Positions 42,841 through 51,856 of a stretch of 64,000 nucleotides of DNA are shown in pieces (within the stretch, counting starts at the first letter, position 1; every line of letters begins with the position of its first letter). Below the pieces are notes generated by a model. The model searched no databases and was not told where the DNA came from. It saw only the letters and a list, made by a program, of their open reading frames with translations. This DNA comes from Candidatus Saccharimonadota bacterium (GTDB taxonomy: Bacteria; Patescibacteriota; Saccharimonadia; Saccharimonadales; UBA4665): positions 410,181 through 474,180 of the forward strand of contig JAQBRY010000002.1 in the NCBI GenBank assembly GCA_028286245.1, read 5' to 3'. A program made the position numbers and the translations under genes.

Positions 42841-43553
42841 AATATCGTTTAGACCAGCAATTAATGCAGTTGGGTCTCGTTCCGACGCGCTCTCAAGCCG
42901 AGAGCTACATTAAACTTGGCAAAGTTACGGTCGATGGCAAGGTGGCCACTAAGCCGGGCACCGCTGTTACCGAAGAGAATATTATTAAACTAACTGCCAC
43001 CGAGCAGTATGTAAGCCGGGCAGGGCTAAAGCTGGCATCGATTGCCAAGATACTGTATTTGGATTTTGCGAACAAGACAGTCCTGGACGTTGGCAGTAGT
43101 ACCGGTGGTTTTACGGATTATGCGCTGCAGCATGGCGCTAGAAAAGTGTTTGCCGTTGAGCTTGGTACTAGCCAGTTGCACCCGAGCTTGCACGGCCACG
43201 AAAAAATCGAACTGCACGAGAAAACCGATATACGGAATTTCCGGACCACCGAAAAAATCGATATTGTGGTGGCTGACGTGTCTTTTATAAGCCTGCGCGA
43301 GCTGCTACCGAGTATTGCAAAACTCTGCACAACAGATACGAAAATTGCCGTTATGGTCAAACCGCAGTTTGAGGCCCGCGAAAGCTCGCTGCGCCATAAG
43401 GGCGTTATAAAAAATGACAAAATTCGGCGTACAATATTAAAAGACTTTGAAGACTGGGCGCTTAAAAGTTTCCGAATTATTAACAAAGCCGATTCCGAGG
43501 TGGCGGGTGCCAAAGGCAACCGGGAACGATTTTACTTACTTAAAATACTGTAG
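42837..43553 (+). CDS. tlyA: TlyA-family rRNA 2'-O-methyltransferase (hemolysin A family)
   Basis: 238 residues. An S4 RNA-binding domain (RLDQQLMQLGLVPTRSQAESYIK) precedes an FtsJ-like methyltransferase: SRAGLKLASI, SAM site LDVGSSTGGFTDYALQHGA and VADVSFISLRELLP. TlyA of mycobacteria methylates 16S and 23S rRNA; many homologues are called hemolysins. Overlaps the upstream gene by 4 bp. Fits the translation operon. Confidence 0.93.
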   Translation: MKYRLDQQLMQLGLVPTRSQAESYIKLGKVTVDGKVATKPGTAVTEENIIKLTATEQYVSRAGLKLASIAKILYLDFANKTVLDVGSSTGGFTDYALQHGARKVFAVELGTSQLHPSLHGHEKIELHEKTDIRNFRTTEKIDIVVADVSFISLRELLPSIAKLCTTDTKIAVMVKPQFEARESSLRHKGVIKNDKIRRTILKDFEDWALKSFRIINKADSEVAGAKGNRERFYLLKIL

Positions 43554-43565
43554 GAGCGAGAGAGA

Positions 43566-44066
43566 ATGCCTAATTTAATCGGTGAACGGCCACTGGATCA
43601 GCAACGTATTGTGCTAAGGGCGCCGTATCAAGCAATCGGCCACGAACAACTGGTAGCTATGGCTAAAATTGCTATGCCCAGGCCACGGACTTCCGATGAT
43701 GTCGTGGTCGACGAGCCCGTAAAGCTTACGTTGCTTAGAACTGCGCCCAAAGACGAGCTGCCGCGACTATATCTGGCCGATGAATGGGCACTATGGGCGC
43801 TTGAATCGGGAGCTAGCCTCGAGGAAGCAGAGCAGTCATCATCAATCGGGTTGCCATACCGAACCGTCGTAAATGAGCCATATTTACTGCACACAACCGG
43901 CCCATACAGGCATCTTTTTGATCCGCAAGACGTAGTTCCGGAGCATGCGGCTAAAGACATTATGCACGCCAGTGCCGGTATTGATCGGCATGGCAGAGTG
44001 GCTGTCCAGGGATTTTCCGACCAAGGGGTGTCGGTGTACGCCAACTGGATAGCCGCTAATATGTAA
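43566..44066 (+). CDS. hypothetical protein
   Basis: 166 residues, soluble, with no recognised motif. It contains acidic and aromatic patches (LPRLYLADEWALWALESG). GGAG 8 nt or so before the ATG and only 12 bp after tlyA, so probably the last gene of that operon. Function unknown. Confidence 0.6.
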   Translation: MPNLIGERPLDQQRIVLRAPYQAIGHEQLVAMAKIAMPRPRTSDDVVVDEPVKLTLLRTAPKDELPRLYLADEWALWALESGASLEEAEQSSSIGLPYRTVVNEPYLLHTTGPYRHLFDPQDVVPEHAAKDIMHASAGIDRHGRVAVQGFSDQGVSVYANWIAANM

Positions 44067-44107
44067 TTTGTGTATTAGAAGCATAAGTACAATGCTACAC
44101 TGGGAGC

Positions 44108-44764
44108 ATGTATTTCGCCTCTCGTATGCAGGCGGGCAGAATGCTCGCATCTCAGTTAGCGCCCAAGTATCGCTATGAAAACTGTGCCGTCGTGGCCATC
44201 GGTGATGGCGGTGTGGTGGTGGGCGCCCAAATTGCCATGCAGTTGCACTGCATACTCACCATGCTCATGATCGAAGAAATCAAGCTCCCCATGGAGGATC
44301 AGACCGTGGCTGGCATGCTGTCCGACGGCACGTTTAGTTACAGCCATGAGCTGTCAGGCGGCCAGATGGAAGAGATTAACAGTGAGTTCAGGGGCTACAT
44401 GGAGCAGGAAAAGCTCACCAAATTCCATAATATGAACACACTGGTAGGCGGCTCAGGCACTATTGATAAATCTTTTCTGCGTGGCCACAACATTATTATT
44501 GTATCGGATGGTTTTTCGAACAGCTTTAGCCTAGATATGGCGCTCGATTTCCTAAAACTGGTAGCCGTGGAGCGCATTATCGTCGCCACGCCGCTGGCGA
44601 GTGTTCCAGCCATTGATCGCATGCACATTGGTGCCGATGAAATCTGTTGTTTGAGCGTAATAGAAAACTATATCGATACCGATCACTACTATGATCAGCG
44701 CGACGTACCTGACCACAAAAAAGTTATTGAGACTATCGAAAAAATAATTCTCAACTGGAAGTAA
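44108..44764 (+). CDS. phosphoribosyltransferase-fold protein (COG1926-like) with degenerate PRPP loop
   Basis: 218 residues. The start FASRMQAGRMLASQL, then VVAIGDGGVVVGAQIA and later IIVATPLASVPAIDRM match predicted phosphoribosyltransferases of the COG1926 type. The PRPP-binding loop, normally DDGxATGxT, reads SDGFSNSFS, so catalysis is doubtful. TACACT (44096-44101) ends 6 nt before the ATG; a GGAG only 2 nt before the ATG is too close to be a normal ribosome site. Convergent and directly abutting the Crp/Fnr gene. Confidence 0.7.
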   Translation: MYFASRMQAGRMLASQLAPKYRYENCAVVAIGDGGVVVGAQIAMQLHCILTMLMIEEIKLPMEDQTVAGMLSDGTFSYSHELSGGQMEEINSEFRGYMEQEKLTKFHNMNTLVGGSGTIDKSFLRGHNIIIVSDGFSNSFSLDMALDFLKLVAVERIIVATPLASVPAIDRMHIGADEICCLSVIENYIDTDHYYDQRDVPDHKKVIETIEKIILNWK

Positions 44765-45418
44765 TTAGTTTAGGTATTTGTGCAGGGCGTCGAGGTCTTT
44801 GAGGATAATCATAGACTGGCGATTGGTGAGCAGCCCCTTGCGCTCGAGTGCTGACAGCTCACGGCTGGTCGTTTCTCGGGTGGCATTAACCGAGCTAGCA
44901 ATATCTTGATGCCTGAGTGGGGCTTCTATCAGTAAGCCCTCGGGAGTTTCTTTGCCAAAGCGTTGCGACATAGTGAGCAGGAACGAAATAATGCGCTCCC
45001 GAACGGTGCGATACTCTAAATTCATAATGCGTTCGCTGTGCAGACGGTACATCTCAATGGTCATATCAAGCAGGGGAGCCACGGCATCCGGATTCTTTTC
45101 GATGTATTCTAAAAAGACATCGCGGCTAATACAAAGAGTAGTGGTGGGTGCCAGCGCCTGGTAAATCACCTGTCGTTCTTGACCGGTTAGGGCCCAGATA
45201 AGCGGAAAGATCTCATCGGACTTACGGATGATCAAGAGGTTTTCCTCGTTGTATTTGGTGATGTCGTAGGCCTTAACTAGGCCGTCGTACACATAGAAAA
45301 CACCGTGCGGGACATCGCCCGGTCTAATAATAAAGTCACCTTTTCGGTACGTTTGCCGTACACCCGATTTTCGGAAAATATCCACCAGCTCAGCCATTTG
45401 CTTGAGGGTAGCCAACAT
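44765..45418 (-). CDS. Crp/Fnr-family transcriptional regulator
   Basis: 217 residues. A cyclic-nucleotide-binding beta-roll (YRKGDFIIRPGDVPHGVFYVYDG) is followed by a dimer helix and a winged HTH (LRHQDIASSVNATRETTSRELSALERKGLL), the Crp DNA-binding signature. There is no Cys cluster as in Fnr, and the cAMP contact residues are not clearly kept, so the ligand is unknown. I set the start to ATG 45418 instead of upstream in-frame ATGs (45454, 45502). TGGACA-N17-CATACT (minus 45453-45425) ends exactly 6 nt before it, and the length then matches the family. Confidence 0.88.
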   Translation of the reverse strand: MLATLKQMAELVDIFRKSGVRQTYRKGDFIIRPGDVPHGVFYVYDGLVKAYDITKYNEENLLIIRKSDEIFPLIWALTGQERQVIYQALAPTTTLCISRDVFLEYIEKNPDAVAPLLDMTIEMYRLHSERIMNLEYRTVRERIISFLLTMSQRFGKETPEGLLIEAPLRHQDIASSVNATRETTSRELSALERKGLLTNRQSMIILKDLDALHKYLN

Positions 45419-45424
45419 ATTTAT

Positions 45425-45453
45425 AGTATGGGGTGCTGGGGCATAAATGTCCA
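45425..45453 (-). promoter_or_regulatory. promoter of the Crp/Fnr gene
   Basis: Minus strand: TGGACA (45453-45448), 17-bp spacer, CATACT (45430-45425), then 6 nt to the ATG at 45418. This decides the start codon of the gene. Confidence 0.65.
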
Positions 45454-45577
45454 TAGCGTGGTTTCTGTGTAGTTTTGATTGGACTTGTGATAAATATGGC
45501 ATTTATTTAGTGACTATTTTCACCCTATTTACAGCCTAGAAGGGCTATACTGAAAGTACAAACGGGAGGTCCAAGCA

Positions 45578-46615
45578 ATGGTTAGCCAAAAATCCGTAGA
45601 CAAACAGTTAAAAAACATTCACTTTAACACGCAATTATGGGGTCGAGCAGAAATTAGCGAACTGCCCAACATCCTAATGGAAGACGAGGAAATATTTGAA
45701 TGTGTTAACGGTATGTACGAAGGAGGTTTTGCACTATTATGCGCCACCAACCTTCGTCTCTTACTAATTGATAAAAAACCGCTTAAGTACCTAACAGTAG
45801 AAGATTTGCGGTTTGATATGATCAACCAGATAGATTACAGCCACCGTATAATGGGTGCACGTATTAACGTTAGTACCGGTTCCAAAAACCTGAAGTTTAC
45901 CAGCTACAACCAACAGCGTCTGCGTAAGCTGATTGGCCACATTCAGCACCGAATGGCCGAAATAAAAACCGACCAGACCAGTGCCGCCGAAACTCAGCAA
46001 CAGCACCTCGAAAAAATTAATCAGCAGCTCCAAGCTTACCTATTGGCGCAACACCAGCAGCAAGAAGAGCTTCGCAAGCAACTCGACCAACGAGTCAAGG
46101 ATGCCGGCGGTGTCAGCGCAAGCACATCGTCCGACACGCAAAATTCGGATGAGCCACAAGCTGATGATACCGTTAAGCCGAGCCCCGAGCTGGCAGATTT
46201 TCTGTTTGCCCAGAGCCTGCTCAAGCAGTACCAGGATAATGAGCAGCGACTCCAGTCTCAGATTGATGCCTCACCAATAAAGCAAACTGCAGAGGAGCCA
46301 GTCCCAATATTGCCGCCACCAGCCCGGGCTGCCACCATGCAGGAAAATGACACCGAGGAAATACTTGCCGCCGCCCGAGCAGAAGTTTTTGGAAAGACTA
46401 AGCTGCATCTGCCAAGCGCTCCTGCACAATCTGCATCAGCATCTGCCGCAACCGTACCGGCAAAACCGCTCTTTTTAGCCGGAATAGAAATTAACCCATT
46501 ACGAATAGCCTACGCCAAGTTGCCAATGGCCCTGCGTAACCGGCGCTTTGGCAGGCCGTCATTCCACGCTTATACCCAGGCGCCGTTGCCCGGTATGCGT
46601 CAAACCGCTCCGTAA
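45578..46615 (+). CDS. bacterial PH-domain (YokE-like) protein with coiled coil
   Basis: 345 residues. Residues ~20-125 look like a short bacterial PH domain (DEEIFECVNGMYEGGFALLCATN, LRLLLIDKKP, INQIDYSHRIMGARINV). A Gln-rich coiled coil (about 128-170) and a low-complexity Pro/Ala/Glu region follow. The C-terminal ~40 residues are basic and aromatic. No membrane segment. GGGAGGT precedes the ATG and TATACT lies at 45546-45551. The role of this domain in bacteria is unclear; membrane or protein binding is possible. Confidence 0.65.
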   Translation: MVSQKSVDKQLKNIHFNTQLWGRAEISELPNILMEDEEIFECVNGMYEGGFALLCATNLRLLLIDKKPLKYLTVEDLRFDMINQIDYSHRIMGARINVSTGSKNLKFTSYNQQRLRKLIGHIQHRMAEIKTDQTSAAETQQQHLEKINQQLQAYLLAQHQQQEELRKQLDQRVKDAGGVSASTSSDTQNSDEPQADDTVKPSPELADFLFAQSLLKQYQDNEQRLQSQIDASPIKQTAEEPVPILPPPARAATMQENDTEEILAAARAEVFGKTKLHLPSAPAQSASASAATVPAKPLFLAGIEINPLRIAYAKLPMALRNRRFGRPSFHAYTQAPLPGMRQTAP

Positions 46616-46642
46616 ACTATCGGTAATTTAGGATCCAGTACC

Positions 46643-47722
46643 TTACTTGCTGACGTTAAAGCGAAATTCAACCACGTCATCGGGTTGCATAACGTAGGTT
46701 TTGCCTTCGGTGCGAACCTTGCCAACCGCTTTGGCGGCGCTCAGAGAGCCAGCTGCCAATAAATCGGCGCTAGTTACTACCTCAGCAGCAATAAAACCCC
46801 GCTCAAAGTCGCCGTGGATTACCCCAGCCGCTTGCGGGGCAGTAGCACCCACGGGAACCGTCCAAGCCCGGACTTCTTTTTCTCCAGCCGTCAGATAGCT
46901 CTGTAGTCCCAGCGTCGAGTAAGCAGCATGGATAAGTTTAAGCAGGCCCGACTCATGCTGGCCATAACTTTCCAGCAGCTCTTCGGCATCAGCCTTGTCG
47001 AGGTCTTTCAGCTCGCTCTCCAGCTTGGCGCACACAAACAGCGCCTGCGCCGGAGCAACCAATGCTTGTAATGATGCTTGTTTTGCCTCGTTGCCCAGGC
47101 CGTCTTCGTCTAGGTTAAACAGGTAAATAATCGGCTTGGCCGTAAGCAGCTGCAAATCAGTTAATAACTCGCGGTTAATTACCGTATCAGCCCACAGGGG
47201 AGTGCCGGCATTGAGCAGATCGTGCACTTGCTGATAAGCCTCGGCCATCGGCCGCAACTTAGGGTTGGCCCGGGCTTCTTTATCAAGTTTAGGGAGTCGC
47301 TTACTCACCGTTTGCAGATCGGCCAGTACTAGCTCAGTGTTTATAACGTCAATATCCTTTTTGGGATCATGCTGTTCGTCCACATGAATAACATTGCTGT
47401 CATCAAAGGCCCGCACCACCTGCACAATGGCGTTGGTGCTACGAATATGCCCCAGGAACTGGTTACCCAGCCCCTCGCCCTCACTGGCCCCGGCCACAAG
47501 CCCCGCAATGTCCACAAACGTCACCGTAGCCGGCACAATTTTCTGGCAATTATATAGCGCCGCCAACTTTTCCAACCGCTCGTCAGGCACGGGCACAATG
47601 CCAGTGTTAGGCTCAATGGTCGCAAACGGATAGTTAGCAGCCAAAATATTGCTGCCAGTCAGCGCATTAAACAGCGTCGACTTGCCAACATTCGGCAACC
47701 CGACAATACCTATGCTTAGCAT
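46643..47722 (-). CDS. ychF: Obg-like GTPase/ATPase YchF
   Basis: 359 residues. The G domain has G1 GLPNVGKSTLFNALTG (about 8-23), DIAGLVAGASEGEGLGNQFLGHIR and NLDEDG at the base-specificity site, where the family prefers ATP. A coiled coil and a C-terminal TGS domain (RAWTVPVGATAPQAAGVIHGDFERGFIAAEV, broken here) follow. It associates with ribosomes and stress responses. ATG 47722 starts the conserved N-terminus; TATAAA (minus 47737-47732) lies 9 nt upstream. Confidence 0.95.
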   Translation of the reverse strand: MLSIGIVGLPNVGKSTLFNALTGSNILAANYPFATIEPNTGIVPVPDERLEKLAALYNCQKIVPATVTFVDIAGLVAGASEGEGLGNQFLGHIRSTNAIVQVVRAFDDSNVIHVDEQHDPKKDIDVINTELVLADLQTVSKRLPKLDKEARANPKLRPMAEAYQQVHDLLNAGTPLWADTVINRELLTDLQLLTAKPIIYLFNLDEDGLGNEAKQASLQALVAPAQALFVCAKLESELKDLDKADAEELLESYGQHESGLLKLIHAAYSTLGLQSYLTAGEKEVRAWTVPVGATAPQAAGVIHGDFERGFIAAEVVTSADLLAAGSLSAAKAVGKVRTEGKTYVMQPDDVVEFRFNVSK

Positions 47723-47767
47723 ATAACCCAATTTATAGTTTTCATCTGTTAATCATACCACAAGAGC

Positions 47768-47796
47768 TTGACTTAATTATAAATCCATGATACATT
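47768..47796 (+). promoter_or_regulatory. promoter of the HD-domain gene
   Basis: TTGACT (47768-47773), 17-bp spacer, TACATT (47791-47796); predicted start 47803, 19 nt before ATG 47822. The short leader is A-rich and has no Shine-Dalgarno. Confidence 0.55.
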
Positions 47797-47821
47797 ATTG
47801 ACATAAAAGCAAAATAAAAAT

Positions 47822-49828
47822 ATGTCAGAAGAACTACAAACCCGAACCGAACATTCACGCAGCCTTGAAGATGCTGAGAGGTTTCGTGCCATTGATACCT
47901 TAAAAGAGGTTGGATTACTAATTCCTGTAGCAGACTTAGATACATTTCATGGTCGTGTAGGCACTGCCGAAGAGGTTGCTGAGTGGGCGGTTGACCCATC
48001 CTTTGCGAACGGCAGCAACGATAGTGGTAATTCCAACGTAAATAGCCGTCCAACCCTCTACACGGGTGATAAAAAGACTGCACAAGACTTTGCAGATGAA
48101 AGAGCTGGATTCCCGCAACTTTACCACTCGTCCTTGCTCAAGAAGGTTAGGGCATACACGCCCGAAGAAAACATTGGTAGACTTGAGCGTCAAAATGCGT
48201 TTATGAAGAAACTATGGGACGAAGATGTTGCTACTGGCGATAAGACTGCTGCTGATTCTAGCCCAACGGTTTGGACTATGGAGCAGTTGCTTGAAAGTAA
48301 TTCTCACGTTGAAGCCAAACACCTGCGAGAAGCTCTGGGCGAACAAGCTTATGAAGACTTCAAGCAGCAATATGCCGACCAGCGTCGCGCTGAAGTACAT
48401 GAAATCGTAACGGCTGATACAGACGCTACGGTGCTTGATTTTAGCTTCGATGAAACTAAGCTTGATGATGAAGCCCGTGCCAAATATCAGAAAGCGTTAA
48501 AAGTTTTGGCTCTACCAATCACCGAAGGCTCACCAGTAAGCTTTAATGACCGTGACAAAGTACAGCCTTTTGTGGCTGCTGTTCAGCAAGCTAAGAAAAC
48601 AGGGTATTTACTTAGTAGCGACGTAACGGAATTAGCTGCTGCTGCAAATGTTGATGAAAGTGTGGCACTACAGTTAGCGAGTGCGTTCAATACTCGCCAT
48701 ATTGCTCAAGTAAGACCCTCATACCTCGTCAGTGAACTAATTAAGCGTCCAACTGATATTTTTGCTGCCAGCTTAGAGATTGATGGTGAGAAACAGGATG
48801 TACCAATTAACCTTGAGTATGTTCAGCGTTTCTTACGAGAAGCTCACATTGTAGGCGTAAAACAGACTATTAGCTCGGCGACACTTAATCGCGGCATTAC
48901 GTCGGTATCATTTTTCGACCTTGAAAAGACAATAACCCATAAAGGACTAGAAGCTGAACGCAAAGATACATGGCAACGCTTAGGTGGTATGGCCACTGCG
49001 TTTAGTCAGTTTAATCAGGGTGAAGTGCAGCCTAAGCAGCCGCTAATGCACTTGCTTACTGACGTATACGCTAAGCCAGATAAGTTGGTTGCTGCTGCCA
49101 AAGAGGTTGAAGGCTATGACGCTATTTTTGAGGGTGACGCTGGCAACTGGGAGGGCTTTACTCTTGCAGAACACACTGAAACAGTACTGCGTAACTTTGA
49201 TGAAAGCTTTGCTGAAAATCTGCCCGTTGAGTTAATCGCGCCAATGCGTTTGGCGATCCTTTCTCATGATGTCGGTAAGCCTATTGCTGCCGCACAAGGC
49301 GAAAAGCACAAGCAAATGGAGTATAACGTAATACAAGCTGATGATTTCTTAGGTAAGCTTGGCATTGACGATAAGTTAAAAGACTTGTTGCTGGCAGTTA
49401 TTGGTAAAGGCGAAGAGTTAGCTTTCCAAATCGAAGTAAGAGGTGCTGGTGAGCCAGCTAAGACCGCAATGAAGGAGCTTGCTACCAAAACTTTGAAGCA
49501 GTTCTACGGCTCTGAAAGCGTAACTCAGGAGCAGATTACTGGGTTTACTGAGATGTGTAAGATGTTGCAAGTATGTGACGGCGGTGCCTACACAAGTATG
49601 GCAATTACTCGCCCAACTGCTAATGGAAGCGGACGTTACCGTAATGCCCCATCATTCAATAATAGTTTTGCTCAGCCCGTAGGTTTCGGTAAGCGTACTA
49701 TACGTTTGAGAGAAGAGGGTGATAGAGCAGCGGAGCCAGACTTAACCCCTAAAGGTAGTGCAGAAGCTTCTAGGTTAAGAATTAACCACGCTGGTGCTGG
49801 TCGTAAAGCACCTAAGCTTACATCGTAA
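47822..49828 (+). CDS. large HD-domain protein, accessory
   Basis: 668 residues. The N-terminal ~100 residues contain FHGRVGTAEEV and LYTGDKKTAQDFADERAG, a layout that recalls ADP-ribosyltransferase-like or phage-associated domains, but weakly. The middle is helical and charged. An HD domain lies at about 450-540 (LAEHTETVLRNF, then SHDVGKP near 481-487), typical of metal-dependent phosphohydrolases. The C-terminus is basic and Gly/Ser-rich. Codon choice is more A/T-rich than in the core genes, which suggests later acquisition. Convergent with the Shedu-like gene, with 15 bp between the stops. Confidence 0.6.
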   Translation: MSEELQTRTEHSRSLEDAERFRAIDTLKEVGLLIPVADLDTFHGRVGTAEEVAEWAVDPSFANGSNDSGNSNVNSRPTLYTGDKKTAQDFADERAGFPQLYHSSLLKKVRAYTPEENIGRLERQNAFMKKLWDEDVATGDKTAADSSPTVWTMEQLLESNSHVEAKHLREALGEQAYEDFKQQYADQRRAEVHEIVTADTDATVLDFSFDETKLDDEARAKYQKALKVLALPITEGSPVSFNDRDKVQPFVAAVQQAKKTGYLLSSDVTELAAAANVDESVALQLASAFNTRHIAQVRPSYLVSELIKRPTDIFAASLEIDGEKQDVPINLEYVQRFLREAHIVGVKQTISSATLNRGITSVSFFDLEKTITHKGLEAERKDTWQRLGGMATAFSQFNQGEVQPKQPLMHLLTDVYAKPDKLVAAAKEVEGYDAIFEGDAGNWEGFTLAEHTETVLRNFDESFAENLPVELIAPMRLAILSHDVGKPIAAAQGEKHKQMEYNVIQADDFLGKLGIDDKLKDLLLAVIGKGEELAFQIEVRGAGEPAKTAMKELATKTLKQFYGSESVTQEQITGFTEMCKMLQVCDGGAYTSMAITRPTANGSGRYRNAPSFNNSFAQPVGFGKRTIRLREEGDRAAEPDLTPKGSAEASRLRINHAGAGRKAPKLTS

Positions 49829-49843
49829 AAATCCCTCTTAGCT

Positions 49844-50881
49844 TTAGCGGTTTAATAAGATTCTGAGCCGTTCAAAAACTTCGTCATACGTTAGTACTAC
49901 TGTGCCGCTAAGGTTACGCCTGTAAAGCTCAAGGGATCGTTTCTCAGTAGTTTTAGTCAGCGTTTCACAATTGCCAGCAACAACATAGGTGGCGACGTTT
50001 ACTGCGTCAAATGGCTCTAGGCCATCTTGTAAGGTAGTCAGGTGTTTAAGCAGATTGTACTTATAATTTTGACCCTGTGTCACTGAGCCTGAGAGTTCGG
50101 TTGAGGGCGGGTAAATAGACCTATACTCACTGGCAAGTAGCGGTGTCATCGGGGTCTTGATTTCGAGCAGGGCAGTATTGCTGGTCTGCTTGTTAATCAA
50201 GCCAAAATCAACAATCTTACCGCCTTTACCCGAAGCGTTCGTACCACCTGTATACATTTTTTGCTGGTATACGATGATTGGCTCGGCGCAAATTAGCGAC
50301 AGTATCCAAGGTCTACCGTTAAAGAATTTCTGCCAGTTCTCTTCGGTGGCGTCGGTTTTGTGGCTCTCCCAATAGGCAAGTGCTGACCTGATTCGTGCGT
50401 TAAGCACGAGGTCATTAAAGCGTAGGGCGTTGTCTTTACTGAGCTTGAACAGCTCATCGAGCAGGGTATCGTCATCTAGGCTGCTAAGTAGTTGCTCAAG
50501 TATGGGTGCCAGCTCTGTGGCGCTAGGGACGAACGTGGTGTTGGTGCGGCCTTTTTTGACAGCGTCGGCAATCTCGTTGATGTCCATTAGCCCCGATATT
50601 AGCCTCGTCACAGCGTCAGTGGACAGGTCTAGGCGGTAGCCTTCGCCAGATTTTAGCTTGCTTAGGGACTCGGTACTGTTGGTTATTTTCTCCCATTCAT
50701 CTGCTTTTCGTTTGCGTTGGTAGACAAAGCTACCCTTGACCGAGCCATTTTTGGTAGCGTTGTCGTGAATAATAGGCAAGAAGACCAAACGCCTAGTATC
50801 GTCGCCTGACCTCATTAGTTCTACTGGGTCGCACTCTGAAACACCGATGAAGACTGAGGATACGTTAATAGGGTTAGCCAT
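49844..50881 (-). CDS. sduA: Shedu-type immune nuclease candidate (DUF4263, SduA)
   Basis: 345 residues. The C-terminal ~170 residues show the DUF4263 pattern of the anti-phage Shedu protein: NWQKFFNGRPWILSL, then GKIVDFGL, LLEIKTPMTPLL and VTQGQNYKYNLL. Asp, Glu-x-Lys and Gln form a PD-(D/E)xK nuclease active site. The N-terminal half is a variable domain, as usual in Shedu, here without a recognised sensor. TATAAT (minus 50893-50888) ends exactly 6 nt before the ATG, so it uses the host's leaderless mode. Single-gene defence is known for Shedu; no other known defence gene was recognised nearby. Confidence 0.75.
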   Translation of the reverse strand: MANPINVSSVFIGVSECDPVELMRSGDDTRRLVFLPIIHDNATKNGSVKGSFVYQRKRKADEWEKITNSTESLSKLKSGEGYRLDLSTDAVTRLISGLMDINEIADAVKKGRTNTTFVPSATELAPILEQLLSSLDDDTLLDELFKLSKDNALRFNDLVLNARIRSALAYWESHKTDATEENWQKFFNGRPWILSLICAEPIIVYQQKMYTGGTNASGKGGKIVDFGLINKQTSNTALLEIKTPMTPLLASEYRSIYPPSTELSGSVTQGQNYKYNLLKHLTTLQDGLEPFDAVNVATYVVAGNCETLTKTTEKRSLELYRRNLSGTVVLTYDEVFERLRILLNR

Positions 50882-50939
50882 GCAGCCATTATACTAGCGA
50901 AGTAACCTAAATACTAATCCTTATAAAATGTCAAAGCCC

Positions 50940-51020
50940 TTACGTTTTTAGCAGCTCTTCCACTGCCGTGGCGACATATTCGTCGGAGTAGCCCCGTCCA
51001 CCTCTATCATTCGGTGGCAT
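50940..51020 (-). CDS. possible 26-residue ORF after the orphan gene
   Basis: ATG 51020 to TAA 50940, 26 residues starting MPPNDRGGRGYSDEYV. It lies 13 nt after the stop of the 51690-51034 gene and has TAAAAT 5 nt upstream, but no ribosome site. It could be a small protein or the remnant of a larger gene. Confidence 0.25.
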   Translation of the reverse strand: MPPNDRGGRGYSDEYVATAVEELLKT

Positions 51021-51033
51021 AGTCAATTTTAGT

Positions 51034-51690
51034 TCAAAAGGTAGTTGGTTTTACATTAGGATAAATACCAAATCTAGCTGTTATGTCCAACACGCCTAAG
51101 CCGCATTTTTGTACTTTATCCATGAATAAGTCGTATTCGCTTGGAGATTCACCACGGCCCGTGATTGCCTGGTGTGTAGTGTCTAATCTTGGATCACGAA
51201 ACGCACCAATTACCTTCGAGCCTTTTTTGAGCACTGCCTCGTTCCATAACAATGATCGAGCGCTCGTATATTCGTCGTACCATGGCCCCAATAGTCCATC
51301 TGGTTCGATGGGATTTGTAAAATCAAAAACATGACTGTTATACGTACCATCGGATTGAAGTACTTTGCCTGAGTCATTATCGAAACATTCCTTAATCTCG
51401 CCGTCTAGTATAAGCCCGTAAGGGCGATGGTATGTCACGGCAGGATTAGTTTTAGATACGGTGGTCATAACCTCACGCCTCGATAGTAACATTGATTCGG
51501 TAACGCCCTGCGGATTCTCGGGTACGGCTTCAAGAAATAGGTCGATTTTACGGCGCGGAACTGGATGCTGGTCGCTGAAGGGAGCTGCCCATTCTCCCTC
51601 GGGCGTAAAACATAATTTTTGCATAGCCGGGTCAATATCACCAACCAGGGTGTGGAGTAAATAGTAGGGTCGTTCTGGCACGTGAAGCAT
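51034..51690 (-). CDS. orphan protein in the accessory region
   Basis: 218 residues, soluble, no recognised family. It has VPRRKIDLFLEAVPEN and later LLWNEAVLKKGSKVIGAFRDPRLDTTHQ. TATAAT (minus 51702-51697) ends exactly 6 nt before the ATG. It lies upstream of the Shedu-like gene on the same strand, with the 26-residue ORF between, so it could be transcribed with it. A link to defence is only by position. Confidence 0.6.
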   Translation of the reverse strand: MLHVPERPYYLLHTLVGDIDPAMQKLCFTPEGEWAAPFSDQHPVPRRKIDLFLEAVPENPQGVTESMLLSRREVMTTVSKTNPAVTYHRPYGLILDGEIKECFDNDSGKVLQSDGTYNSHVFDFTNPIEPDGLLGPWYDEYTSARSLLWNEAVLKKGSKVIGAFRDPRLDTTHQAITGRGESPSEYDLFMDKVQKCGLGVLDITARFGIYPNVKPTTF

Positions 51691-51856
51691 TAGTATATTA
51701 TAACATAAGTGTCATAAATAACGAATAGTTGTCTAACTCGTATTTAATGCATTTACGTGCTTTGCCGAATAGCCGTGTTCTTTTGTTGTCCGGTTCGGGC
51801 AAGGGAAATGCTATATCAAAGGTTGGTTTACAGCGCGACTGTGCCAATAGAAAGGG

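Noticed and set aside
45419..45502. N-terminal extension of the Crp/Fnr gene
   Set aside because: The upstream ATGs (45454, 45502) lie in or before the promoter TGGACA-N17-CATACT; the family length fits ATG 45418.
47822..51690. Prophage remnant
   Set aside because: No capsid, terminase, integrase or lysis motifs; the genes lie in mixed orientation with individual promoters.
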